Below are positions 1 to 5,654 of a stretch of DNA of 7,415 nucleotides, piece after piece; position 1 is the first letter of the stretch, and the number at the start of each line of letters is the position of its first letter. Position numbers and translations under genes: made by a program. The DNA comes from Promethearchaeota archaeon (lineage in GTDB: Archaea > Asgardarchaeota > Lokiarchaeia > Sigyniarchaeales > SOKP01), in NCBI GenBank assembly GCA_030605895.1, contig JAUWHL010000228.1:1-7415 (forward strand), in the 5' to 3' direction. The notes beneath the pieces were generated by a model. The model was not told where the DNA came from and made no database searches. It saw only the letters and a program-made list of their open reading frames with translations.

Positions 1-1309
1 AGCTATTGAATTTGCCACCAGATTAGCAATTGCGTTAAGTTGTGAAATTAATAACTCTATGTATTTTTTTAGAAAAAATTATTTTTACCCCGATATGTCT
101 AAAAACTTCCAGATTAGTCAATATAATAAAGCTGGTGGAAAAGCTTTTGCAGATGGAGGAAAAGTTACCATTAAATTAAATTCACATAAGAAAGATATAA
201 TTTTTAATCGAATTCATTTAGAAGAAGATCCAGCAAGATTAGTGCATAAGGGAAGTATAGCAACTTCACCCTATACACTTGTTGACTATAATAGATCGGG
301 AGTTACACTAATTGAGATAGTAACAGAACCTGTTATGAGCTCACCTGAAGAAGCTCGTGAGTTTTTAAAGCAATTAAAATCAATTGTTCAATATACAGGA
401 ATCTCAAGTCTAGATCTTGAAGGTTCAGTAAGAGTAGATGCAAATATCTCAATTAAGGGTCATGAACGTAGTGAAGTTAAGAATATCAATAGTTTTAAAG
501 AAGTAGAACGAGCATTAAGACATGAAATTGTAAGACAAAAAAATTTGCTTAAAAGAGGAAAAGAATTAATACAGGAAACGAGGCATTGGGATGACAAAAG
601 AAGAATAACTATATCATTACGAACAAAAGAATTTGAGGCTGATTATCGTTATTTTCCAGAACAAGATTTAGTTCCAATAGAAATTGATAATTCTTTTATT
701 CTAGGAGTTAGAGATGAATTACCTGAAATGCCAAATGAGAGATCAATAAGACTTAGAAGAGATTACAATTTATCGGAATTTGACTCAGACAACTTAGTTC
801 TAGATAAAGATATTGCCGATTTTTATGAGGAGGGTGTAAATTCGGACGCTTCGTTCGGACCGAATGAATACAAACAATATTGTAATTGGTTAATGAATGA
901 TATTTTAAGAGTGTTAAATGAACAAAATAAAACGGTAAAAGATACTAAATTGCACCCGCATCAGATAGTCGATATTATTAGATACATCAATGATGGAAAA
1001 ATCACAACCAAAATTGCTAAAAATATAATTAGTGATATGATTGACGGTTTTTCAATTTCTGAAATTCTTGAGATGAAGGGTAAAAAAAGAATTTCTGACG
1101 AAAATCTTCTTGAGAAATTAGGTAATGAAGTTATAGAAGAAAATTCTAAGATTGTAAAAGATTGCTGTGTAAACCCAAAAGCAATAGAAGCGTTAATTGG
1201 GAGAGTCATGCAAAAAACTAAAGGACAAGCTGATCCTCATATCACTCGGACAATAATATATGAGCTTTTAAAAGAAAAAGGAATAATTGATTTAAAAAAA
1301 ATATTTTAA
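1..1309 (+). CDS. gatB: Aspartyl/glutamyl-tRNA amidotransferase subunit B, 5'-truncated by the window edge
   Basis: GatB is the kinase/tRNA-binding subunit of the cytoplasmic GatCAB amidotransferase. It phosphorylates the side chain of Asp or Glu mischarged on tRNA(Asn) or tRNA(Gln), which is then amidated with ammonia from GatA. The frame is open from base 2 with GatB-like residues (AIEFATRLAIALSCEIN) ahead of the first ATG at 59, so that ATG is internal and the gene starts upstream. About 435 residues are visible; full GatB is roughly 470-480. In visible numbering: RKNYFYPD 24-31, VDYNRSG 94-100, VTEP 107-110, VRVDANIS 143-150, VKNINSF 159-165, DYRYFPE 214-220. The helical GatB/YqeY tail runs from about 289 to the end and includes RVMQKTKGQADP. 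There is no AspRS-like insertion, so this is GatB and not archaeal GatE. In archaea that also have GatDE, GatCAB mainly makes Asn-tRNA(Asn). No gatA or gatC is visible. Confidence 0.97.
   Translation, partial: AIEFATRLAIALSCEINNSMYFFRKNYFYPDMSKNFQISQYNKAGGKAFADGGKVTIKLNSHKKDIIFNRIHLEEDPARLVHKGSIATSPYTLVDYNRSGVTLIEIVTEPVMSSPEEAREFLKQLKSIVQYTGISSLDLEGSVRVDANISIKGHERSEVKNINSFKEVERALRHEIVRQKNLLKRGKELIQETRHWDDKRRITISLRTKEFEADYRYFPEQDLVPIEIDNSFILGVRDELPEMPNERSIRLRRDYNLSEFDSDNLVLDKDIADFYEEGVNSDASFGPNEYKQYCNWLMNDILRVLNEQNKTVKDTKLHPHQIVDIIRYINDGKITTKIAKNIISDMIDGFSISEILEMKGKKRISDENLLEKLGNEVIEENSKIVKDCCVNPKAIEALIGRVMQKTKGQADPHITRTIIYELLKEKGIIDLKKIF
1294..1301 (-). terminator. T8 tract just past the hydrolase stop
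   Basis: Read on the minus strand, an uninterrupted run of eight T lies 8 bases downstream of the hydrolase TAA, inside the last codons of gatB. U-rich tracts of this kind end archaeal transcripts. No strong hairpin precedes it. The site would make the two convergent mRNAs overlap at their 3' ends. Confidence 0.4.
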
Positions 1310-2224
1310 TTAATGGGAAATGGTTTGTTCTTTTATAAATCCACTATACTTTAAACCGTTTATCATCATATCAACAAGAAAAACAAATAGCTTCTCATTC
1401 CAAAATTTTGAATTAGGTACAAAAGTTTTAAAATATTTATTAGTTATAACCTCAATTGATAGATCTTCGTTATACCATTCAATTAGGGAGTCCTTTACTT
1501 TAAAGTAGAGATCTTCCATTTCATCTAATATTTGTTCAAAGTGTTTATCTTTCCATACTCCAAAATGTGCTAATGAGATTGAGTTCAATTCGCTTCTCAT
1601 ATCACGTAATTTATTAAACGTTTTAAGAAGTTGTTGCTCATGAAAATCAGGTGGCATAAGAGGAACAGAAAAAGCATCTTGGTCTAATCTATTTATTGCT
1701 GCACATCCAGCGAATATATTTTTATTTGTTTTATCAAATAAACCAATAGAATCCATTGTATGCCCGAATAAATTCACAATTTCTAATTCCAGTCCGTTTA
1801 TATCAATAATATCACCTTCCTTTAAAGGAGTAATCTTTCCTTCAAAAGGATATACATCCTCAAATCCTTCAAATCCCTTAGTCATTTTCTCTGGATTTTT
1901 TAAATTTTCTACAGCTTTCTCTGAAGCTAATACTTCAATATCCAATTCTTTCATTGAATTACTCATTTTTGAAATACCTTGAGCATGATCCCAATGAGAG
2001 TGAGTTAATACGATTTTATGAATAGGATAAAGACCGAAATCTTTGAGTTTTTTTATAATTTTACGAGCTTTTAATGTTTCTCCAATATCAATCATCAAAC
2101 GCATGCCATTATATTCAATAACGTAAATTGAAAGAAATTTAGGCAATCCCATTGTCATTCCGTCTATTAGATAATAGTTATCATCAAACTTACCTTCAGA
2201 ATTTATAATTACTATTTGGATCAC
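1310..2224 (-). CDS. Metallo-beta-lactamase-fold hydrolase with Cys at the usual bridging-Asp position
   Basis: This is a predicted soluble metal-dependent hydrolase of about 304 residues; the substrate is unknown. The metal motif HSHWDH is at residues 75-80, a second ligand His is in GHTMDS (H155), and a final His is in AHFG (H220). At the fourth metal position most family members have Gly-Asp, but here the sequence is AGC (172-174). Cys at this place is known from B1/B2 metallo-beta-lactamases. Unlike those, this protein keeps the second His of HxHxDH. Residues about 225-304 are helical and end in a hydrophobic helix plus a Gly, resembling the small C-terminal domain of LACTB2-like members. 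The longest frame begins with GTG at 2224, but that codon lies inside a strong anti-16S match, so the true start may be slightly downstream; the first in-frame ATG is codon 23. The gene abuts gatB tail to tail. Family assignment is firm, function is not. Confidence 0.9.
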   Translation of the reverse strand: MIQIVIINSEGKFDDNYYLIDGMTMGLPKFLSIYVIEYNGMRLMIDIGETLKARKIIKKLKDFGLYPIHKIVLTHSHWDHAQGISKMSNSMKELDIEVLASEKAVENLKNPEKMTKGFEGFEDVYPFEGKITPLKEGDIIDINGLELEIVNLFGHTMDSIGLFDKTNKNIFAGCAAINRLDQDAFSVPLMPPDFHEQQLLKTFNKLRDMRSELNSISLAHFGVWKDKHFEQILDEMEDLYFKVKDSLIEWYNEDLSIEVITNKYFKTFVPNSKFWNEKLFVFLVDMMINGLKYSGFIKEQTISH

Positions 2225-2229
2225 CTTTC
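2218..2229 (-). promoter_or_regulatory. Extended Shine-Dalgarno overlapping the GTG start
   Basis: The minus strand reads GAAAGGTGATCC here. AGGTGATCC is a nine-base match to the complement of the conserved 16S rRNA 3' end (GGATCACCTCC). The annotated GTG start of the hydrolase is part of this match, so a ribosome bound here would be placed to initiate downstream. Possible in-frame codons there are ATA (codon 4) or ATT (codon 6), both non-standard, or ATG (codon 23). Confidence 0.5.
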
Positions 2230-2252
2230 AATTTTTTAATTAAAAATTTGTA

Positions 2253-2260
2253 CATATAAA
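2253..2260 (-). promoter_or_regulatory. Probable TATA box of the hydrolase gene
   Basis: The minus strand reads TTTATATG, a good archaeal TATA-box match. Its centre is about 32 bases from the GTG at 2224. Transcription starting about 25 bases downstream of it would give a very short leader. The surroundings are highly AT-rich, so chance matches are common. Confidence 0.4.
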
Positions 2261-2326
2261 ATTATTTTAATTTAAATTTAAATCTTAAGAATAGGTTTGT
2301 GGGTAAGAAAGAAATAAAATCTTTTC

Positions 2327-2345
2327 AAAAAAAAGAATAAAAAAA
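2327..2345 (-). terminator. Double T tract after the Roadblock gene
   Basis: Read on the minus strand, T7, a four-base break and T8 begin 14 bases past the Roadblock TAG stop. This fits U-rich archaeal termination. It would separate the Roadblock transcript from the hydrolase gene further along the same strand, arguing that the two are not one operon. Confidence 0.5.
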
Positions 2346-2359
2346 TTAAATCAACGCTT

Positions 2360-2713
2360 CTATATTAAGCTACCCAACGCAGAACTTGCGGCATCCAATT
2401 TTAAGTTGATTATACCTAATTTTGCTTCACGAGTGGTAATTATAGTTAAAATATTTCCTTTAATTTCACTAAAAAGGATTTTTCCTTTTTCAGATTCTAT
2501 AATTGCACTGAAAAATTGCCCTTGTTCCAGTTCTTTAGTTGCTCTCTGGCTAGCTTTCAATATTAATGTTACCATTGCGGCAATAGCTTCTGGGTCAACC
2601 CAACCAGGTAGAGCACTTCCTTTTATTAATCCAAATTTCTCAATTAGGGCTGCACCGTGAACCCCTTTTATTGACTTTAAACTATCGAGAATACCAGTTA
2701 TTCTTTCACTCAT
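2360..2713 (-). CDS. Stand-alone Roadblock/LC7 domain protein
   Basis: This is a single-domain Roadblock/LC7 protein of 117 residues, the usual size for a free-standing archaeal or MglB-type member. The expected order is visible: helix 1 (about 3-15), a strand pair with a turn at KFGLIKGSALP (25-36), long helix 2 beginning at DPEAIAAMV (40-48), strands around 65-73, 76-82 and 86-94 (NILTIITTR), and helix 3 at 98-115. Such domains dimerise and act as GTPase scaffolds or activators (MglB with MglA, LAMTOR with Rag GTPases). Asgard archaea carry many of them beside numerous small GTPases. No GTPase gene is in this window, so the partner must lie elsewhere. The ATG at 2713 has only a weak upstream GAG and no clear Shine-Dalgarno. 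The gene is divergent from the GNAT gene and has its own T-rich end. Confidence 0.9.
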   Translation of the reverse strand: MSERITGILDSLKSIKGVHGAALIEKFGLIKGSALPGWVDPEAIAAMVTLILKASQRATKELEQGQFFSAIIESEKGKILFSEIKGNILTIITTREAKLGIINLKLDAASSALGSLI

Positions 2714-2773
2714 TTAACTCAATTTACATTTGTGTTATTGAGAATATTAATTCTTTAATTATTATGTAAGTTT

Positions 2774-2790
2774 TAATTATATTTAAGTAT
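2774..2790. promoter_or_regulatory. Shared AT-rich divergent promoter region (TATA-like)
   Basis: The 151-base gap between the divergent Roadblock and GNAT genes holds ATTATATTTAAGTATA-like sequence near its middle. It resembles a TATA box on either strand (TTAAATATA on minus, TTATATTTAAG on plus). Use on plus would give the GNAT mRNA a leader of roughly 50-60 bases. The placement is tentative because the whole gap is AT-rich. Confidence 0.3.
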
Positions 2791-2854
2791 AGGAATCTTG
2801 CTTAAAAAAGCTATTTTTTCTTAATTTATCAATCAAAAAACAACAAAAGAGTAT

Positions 2855-2860
2855 TGAGGA
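2855..2860 (+). promoter_or_regulatory. Ribosome binding site of the GNAT gene
   Basis: TGAGGA lies four bases ahead of the ATG at 2865 and supports that start over internal Met codons. Confidence 0.6.
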
Positions 2861-2864
2861 CTAA

Positions 2865-4004
2865 ATGGTACACATTATTTTTCGACATTATCGGGAAGGA
2901 GATGAAAAGCAACTAGCTGATTTATTTAATCATGCATTTAAAAGAAGTGTTGTCAGAAGGTCTCCTACTGGTTGGCATTGGAGATATGTTAAATCCCCTG
3001 GATTTGAACCAGAAATGTGTCAAATTGCAGAAGATATTGATAAAAAAAAAATCGTGGGAACTATTCTTGTTAATTTAGTAGAGACTAGAACTATTGCTAA
3101 GAAAAAATATCTAATAGGTGATATTAATGATGTTTCTACCCATCCAGATTATACGAAAAGAGGAATAGCAACAAAATTAATGGAAAACTCAATTAAATAT
3201 ATGAAGGAAAAGGGATGTGATTTTTCAATGTTAAGTACAGGATTAAGAGGGTTTGCTAGAAGTAGAATTTATCAAAAATTTGGATATTTTGATATTGAAA
3301 AAGAGTATTATTTTATTCAAATCCCAAATGTTATTCAACTTATAAGAAATTTCTTCGGATTTGCTTTTTTCTTTCCTATACTTTTTACTATCTCCTATTT
3401 ACCTCCACTTTTAAATAGATTAAGAATAAAATTTAAGAATTTTCTTAAAGATTTTTCTTATGAAATTAATCATAACAAAAAACATTTTGAATATATGAAT
3501 GCAATCAATAGGATCAGCTCAAAAAATTACGAGGGGTATCCAGGTTATGATCAATCTAAATTTAATTGGGCACGTATAAATGTTCCTGCAAATCATAATA
3601 AACCAACTTATATTGTAATAAAAAAAGGGGGGAAAATTGTTGGTGGTGCTGTTATTACTCATCAAAATATTAAAGCTCCTAAAATTAGGTTAAAATTACG
3701 TTTAGGAATAATTCATGAAATATTTCTTGATGAAAATGTATTCAATAACACATATAACCTATATCTCGGTTATATTTATTTAATTGATAAAATTATTAAA
3801 GCAGCAACACAGAGAGATTTGGGAGCTTTACTATATACTTCTAGTTTAAACGCGAATGATTTAAACCAAGCATTTAAAGGAATGAGTTTTTTAAAGATAA
3901 AAAATGATGTTATAATGGTAAAAGAGTTAAAGAAGAATCTTAAATTCCCTAAACTCAAAAAACCTCTTTTTATTCCAACATATTTGTCTCTGGGTGTGGT
4001 TTAA
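2865..4004 (+). CDS. GNAT-family N-acetyltransferase with a second GNAT-like half
   Basis: This is a predicted acetyl-CoA-dependent acyltransferase of 379 residues; the acceptor is unknown. The N-terminal GNAT domain (about 4-152) opens with FRHYREGDEKQLADLFN. Its acetyl-CoA motif A is DVSTHPDYTKRGIATKLM (89-106), with the pyrophosphate-loop signature R/K-x-G-x-A at KRGIA. It ends in the typical YQKFGYFD (136-143). A strongly hydrophobic stretch follows (about 163-184, FGFAFFFPILFTISYLPPLL), long enough to dip into or cross a membrane. The C-terminal half (about 205-355) has FNWARINVP, YIVIKKGGKIVGGAVI and a long helix, which suggests a second, degenerate GNAT fold without a recognisable CoA loop. 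Tandem GNATs such as Eis share this plan, but no Eis-type C-terminal SCP2 domain is seen. The gene has its own promoter region and is the first of four + strand genes. Confidence 0.85.
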   Translation: MVHIIFRHYREGDEKQLADLFNHAFKRSVVRRSPTGWHWRYVKSPGFEPEMCQIAEDIDKKKIVGTILVNLVETRTIAKKKYLIGDINDVSTHPDYTKRGIATKLMENSIKYMKEKGCDFSMLSTGLRGFARSRIYQKFGYFDIEKEYYFIQIPNVIQLIRNFFGFAFFFPILFTISYLPPLLNRLRIKFKNFLKDFSYEINHNKKHFEYMNAINRISSKNYEGYPGYDQSKFNWARINVPANHNKPTYIVIKKGGKIVGGAVITHQNIKAPKIRLKLRLGIIHEIFLDENVFNNTYNLYLGYIYLIDKIIKAATQRDLGALLYTSSLNANDLNQAFKGMSFLKIKNDVIMVKELKKNLKFPKLKKPLFIPTYLSLGVV

Positions 4005-4023
4005 AAGACAATTTAAAAGACAA
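4000..4023 (+). repeat. Perfect 12-base tandem duplication at the GNAT stop
   Basis: TTTAAAAGACAA occurs twice, back to back. The first copy contains the TAA stop of the GNAT gene (4002-4004), and the second lies in the spacer. It looks like a recent slippage duplication with no effect on the protein. Confidence 0.85.
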
Positions 4024-4047
4024 AAACATAAATATTCAATTTTTAAT

Positions 4048-4057
4048 ATTTATTATA
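4048..4057 (+). promoter_or_regulatory. Possible TATA box of the 4101 gene
   Basis: The TTTATTATA sequence is about 44-53 bases ahead of the ATG at 4101. Initiation about 25 bases downstream would give a leader of roughly 20-25 bases that just contains the GAGGAG ribosome binding site. The site is plausible by position only. Confidence 0.3.
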
Positions 4058-4086
4058 ACTAAATTTTAAACAAGAATATTTAAAAT

Positions 4087-4092
4087 GAGGAG
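4087..4092 (+). promoter_or_regulatory. Strong ribosome binding site (GAGGAG)
   Basis: GAGGAG lies eight bases ahead of the ATG at 4101. It is the best Shine-Dalgarno in the window and suggests the protein is well translated. Confidence 0.75.
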
Positions 4093-4100
4093 TAGGAATA

Positions 4101-4883
4101 ATGGGAAAAGAGATTGATAAGGCCAAAAAAGTATTTAAAGACGCTTTTGATGTTCTGAATGATTATTTTGAAGAAAAACGTTCTGATACCGTTATGGAGG
4201 AAGAAAAAAAAGCAAAAAAAGGTAAAGTGGCTTTAGCAAAATTTTCTAAGGGCTTGATTGGTAATACAGATAAAATTAATTTTAGGATACTAATAGGTAA
4301 TAAGAAAGAAATTGGAGATTTTATTTATGAAGCCATTTATTTAAGTGATAAAAAAGAACCAAAAATCTATGTATTCAATGTAGCTAACGGAAAGCCATGT
4401 AATACTATTTTAACAAATTTCAAAGAAGAAGATTGGAATGGTTATAAAAAAATTGAAAAATATAAATCATTGACAAAATTCTTAGAGTCTGCCTACAAGG
4501 ATGGTATTTACTACAAAGGTAAAAAGGAGAAGAAGGAAGAAGCTTTAAACAGATTAATAAAGGGTCTTACAGGATCTATAGAAGCTGTAGGAGACGATGA
4601 AAAGGCTAAGAAAGGAGATGGTAGTCCAATTGCGATAAAAATTGCTAAGTTTGTAGCTGTAGCTGCAGTAACAACAATTGTTTCAGTAGCAGTAACTCCA
4701 GCAGTGGGGATTATTGCAGAAGAATTGATTGGTGGAGGTGCGATTGGTGGAGATGTTATTGGACAAGCAGGAGATGCCGCAGTACAGGGTCTTAAAAATC
4801 TAGTGGATCCAACAAAAATAGTAAAAAAAGTAATAACAAAAGTAATAACAAAAGGTAAAGATATACCAGGTACTGACAGCTAA
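4101..4883 (+). CDS. Unknown protein: charged N-terminus, alpha/beta middle, hydrophobic Ala/Gly-rich C-terminus
   Basis: I do not recognise a family for these 260 residues. Residues 1-50 are Lys/Glu-rich and helical, with no signal peptide. About 58-138 look like a compact alpha/beta region (NFRILIGNK, IYVFNVANGKPC, a DWNGYKKIEKYKSLTKFLE helix). Residues 140-175 are again highly charged. About 177-208 form a long hydrophobic Ala/Val/Ile stretch (IAKFVAVAAVTTIVSVAV), followed by a glycine-rich segment (GGGAIGGDVIG, 211-221). The C-terminus is a basic amphipathic tail (KIVKKVITKVITKGK). A soluble body, a hydrophobic Gly-rich segment and a basic tail are compatible with membrane insertion or pore-type behaviour, but that is inference from composition. 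The strong ribosome binding site and intact frame show a real gene. A four-helix membrane protein gene follows 79 bases on. Confidence 0.8.
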   Translation: MGKEIDKAKKVFKDAFDVLNDYFEEKRSDTVMEEEKKAKKGKVALAKFSKGLIGNTDKINFRILIGNKKEIGDFIYEAIYLSDKKEPKIYVFNVANGKPCNTILTNFKEEDWNGYKKIEKYKSLTKFLESAYKDGIYYKGKKEKKEEALNRLIKGLTGSIEAVGDDEKAKKGDGSPIAIKIAKFVAVAAVTTIVSVAVTPAVGIIAEELIGGGAIGGDVIGQAGDAAVQGLKNLVDPTKIVKKVITKVITKGKDIPGTDS

Positions 4884-4910
4884 TAAAATAGATTAATAAC
4901 GTTCTTATAT

Positions 4911-4937
4911 TATTGCTTTTTCATTTTCTTAATTCTA
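4911..4937 (+). terminator. T-rich tract after the 4101 gene
   Basis: A T-dominated stretch with T5 and T4 runs lies about 30 bases past the TAA at 4881-4883. It is consistent with U-rich archaeal termination, which may be partial. It separates this gene from the next one on the same strand. Confidence 0.35.
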
Positions 4938-4962
4938 TCATTTTAAAAAATGAATATTTTTA

Positions 4963-5436
4963 GTGAGTATTTTGAACTTAAGTCAATATTTTAGAGAACG
5001 TAATGTTCAATTAGGTTTAATTTTTTTTGTTATAGCTACATTTGTTGCTTATTTAGCAACCTTTAATATTTTTCCTGGGTTTTTTCTTTTTGCTGATTTT
5101 CAATTTCTAATTGGAGTAATTATTGGAGAGATTTATGCTTTAAAAAATCAAACTTCAGATCAAACAATCTTAAAATGTGGCTTAATAATAGGGATTGTTG
5201 GAGGTGTTTTTTCAGCATTCGTAGTCTCAATATGGAATACATTGATTAATATGTGGAATTTTTTTGATTTTTTCATTTTTTTCGGGTATACTCTCATAAC
5301 TGGAGTTGTTGTTGGATTGCTTATAGCGGCGATACTAAGTTCTTATTTTATGTATAAAGAAGTGAAAGGAGAGAATGGAGAAGATGATAAATATATTGGT
5401 GATGATTTCTATAATGATTTAATTGAAGATAAATGA
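4963..5436 (+). CDS. Four-helix integral membrane protein of unknown function
   Basis: The 157-residue product has four hydrophobic segments at about 17-35, 39-59, 71-92 and 103-129. An acidic soluble tail follows (132-157, GENGEDDKYIGDDFYNDLIEDK in part). Charge distribution (RER before helix 1, Lys between helices 2 and 3) predicts both ends in the cytoplasm. Glycine pairs in helices 2, 3 and 4 (GVIIGE, GIVGG, GVVVGLL) suggest tight helix packing. I see no catalytic or transporter motif. The frame starts with GTG at 4963 without a Shine-Dalgarno; TTG at 4972 is an alternative three codons in. The ATG at 4950 is in another frame and soon stops. It lies 79 bases downstream of the unknown 260-residue protein and could partner it, but only proximity supports this. 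Confidence 0.75.
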   Translation: MSILNLSQYFRERNVQLGLIFFVIATFVAYLATFNIFPGFFLFADFQFLIGVIIGEIYALKNQTSDQTILKCGLIIGIVGGVFSAFVVSIWNTLINMWNFFDFFIFFGYTLITGVVVGLLIAAILSSYFMYKEVKGENGEDDKYIGDDFYNDLIEDK

Positions 5437-5468
5437 TAAAAAAAAAAGATTTGATTAATGAGTAGTAG

Positions 5469-5478
5469 TTTATATTTA
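5469..5478 (+). promoter_or_regulatory. TATA-like element in the 218-base spacer
   Basis: TTTATATTTA is a good match to the archaeal TATA box. It lies well upstream of the gene at 5655, so use would give a leader of about 150 bases or an unannotated short transcript. There is no independent support. Confidence 0.2.
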
Positions 5479-5536
5479 AATCCTATTTAATCATATAACC
5501 TTAATTCTACCCACATTATTTTGTTAGTATTCTCAT

Positions 5537-5557
5537 TCTAGAATTTAATTTTCTAGA
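5537..5557. repeat. Paired TCTAGA palindromes forming an inverted repeat
   Basis: TCTAGAA and TTCTAGA are separated by seven A/T bases, giving a perfect seven-base inverted repeat in which each arm is itself built on the TCTAGA palindrome. It lies in the spacer between the membrane protein and the small helical protein. It could be a regulator-binding site or a weak hairpin at the 3' end of the upstream gene. Confidence 0.5.
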
Positions 5558-5606
5558 TTTTGATTAGATAAATTAAAAATTGGACTCTGAAAGACATTAA
5601 TTTAAC

Positions 5607-5616
5607 TTTTATTTAT
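5607..5616 (+). promoter_or_regulatory. Possible TATA box of the 5655 gene
   Basis: TTTTATTTAT lies about 40-48 bases ahead of the ATG at 5655. Initiation about 25 bases downstream would give a leader of about 15 bases that contains the GAGGT ribosome binding site. It is positionally plausible in an AT-rich background. Confidence 0.3.
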
Positions 5617-5643
5617 TTTTACTTAGAAAAAATGATAATTTTA

Positions 5644-5648
5644 GAGGT
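5644..5648 (+). promoter_or_regulatory. Ribosome binding site of the 5655 gene
   Basis: GAGGT lies six bases ahead of the ATG at 5655. It supports this short frame as a real gene. Confidence 0.65.
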
Positions 5649-5654
5649 CTAAAA

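Noticed and set aside
59..61. ATG at 59 as the start of gatB
   Set aside because: The frame is open to the left edge and the 19 codons before it read as typical GatB sequence, so the ATG is internal.
961..1209. Minus-strand open frame of 82 codons inside gatB
   Set aside because: It lies wholly antisense to a conserved gatB region, has low-complexity hydrophobic composition and no ribosome binding site.
1310..2224. Antibiotic-resistance beta-lactamase
   Set aside because: Despite the B1-like Cys, the protein keeps HxHxDH, has a LACTB2-like helical C-terminus and no signal peptide, so it looks like a housekeeping MBL-fold hydrolase.
2406..2660. Plus-strand open frame of 84 codons inside the Roadblock gene
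   Set aside because: It is antisense to a well-supported Roadblock domain and looks like a mirror of it.
2804..2819. A6-GCTA-T6 inverted repeat ahead of the GNAT gene as a riboswitch or terminator
   Set aside because: A six-base A/T stem is too weak and too common in this AT-rich DNA, and no conserved leader structure is visible.
3776..3958. Minus-strand open frame of 60 codons inside the GNAT gene
   Set aside because: It is antisense to the GNAT C-terminal half, with no ribosome binding site or recognisable product.
4826..4849. Tandem 12-base repeat AAAAGTAATAAC inside the 4101 gene
   Set aside because: It simply encodes the KVIT-KVIT amphipathic tail. Two copies in A-rich lysine codons are unremarkable.
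5437..5654. tRNA, small protein gene or CRISPR in the 218-base spacer
   Set aside because: I found no cloverleaf pattern, no frame longer than a few codons with a ribosome binding site, and no regularly spaced repeats.
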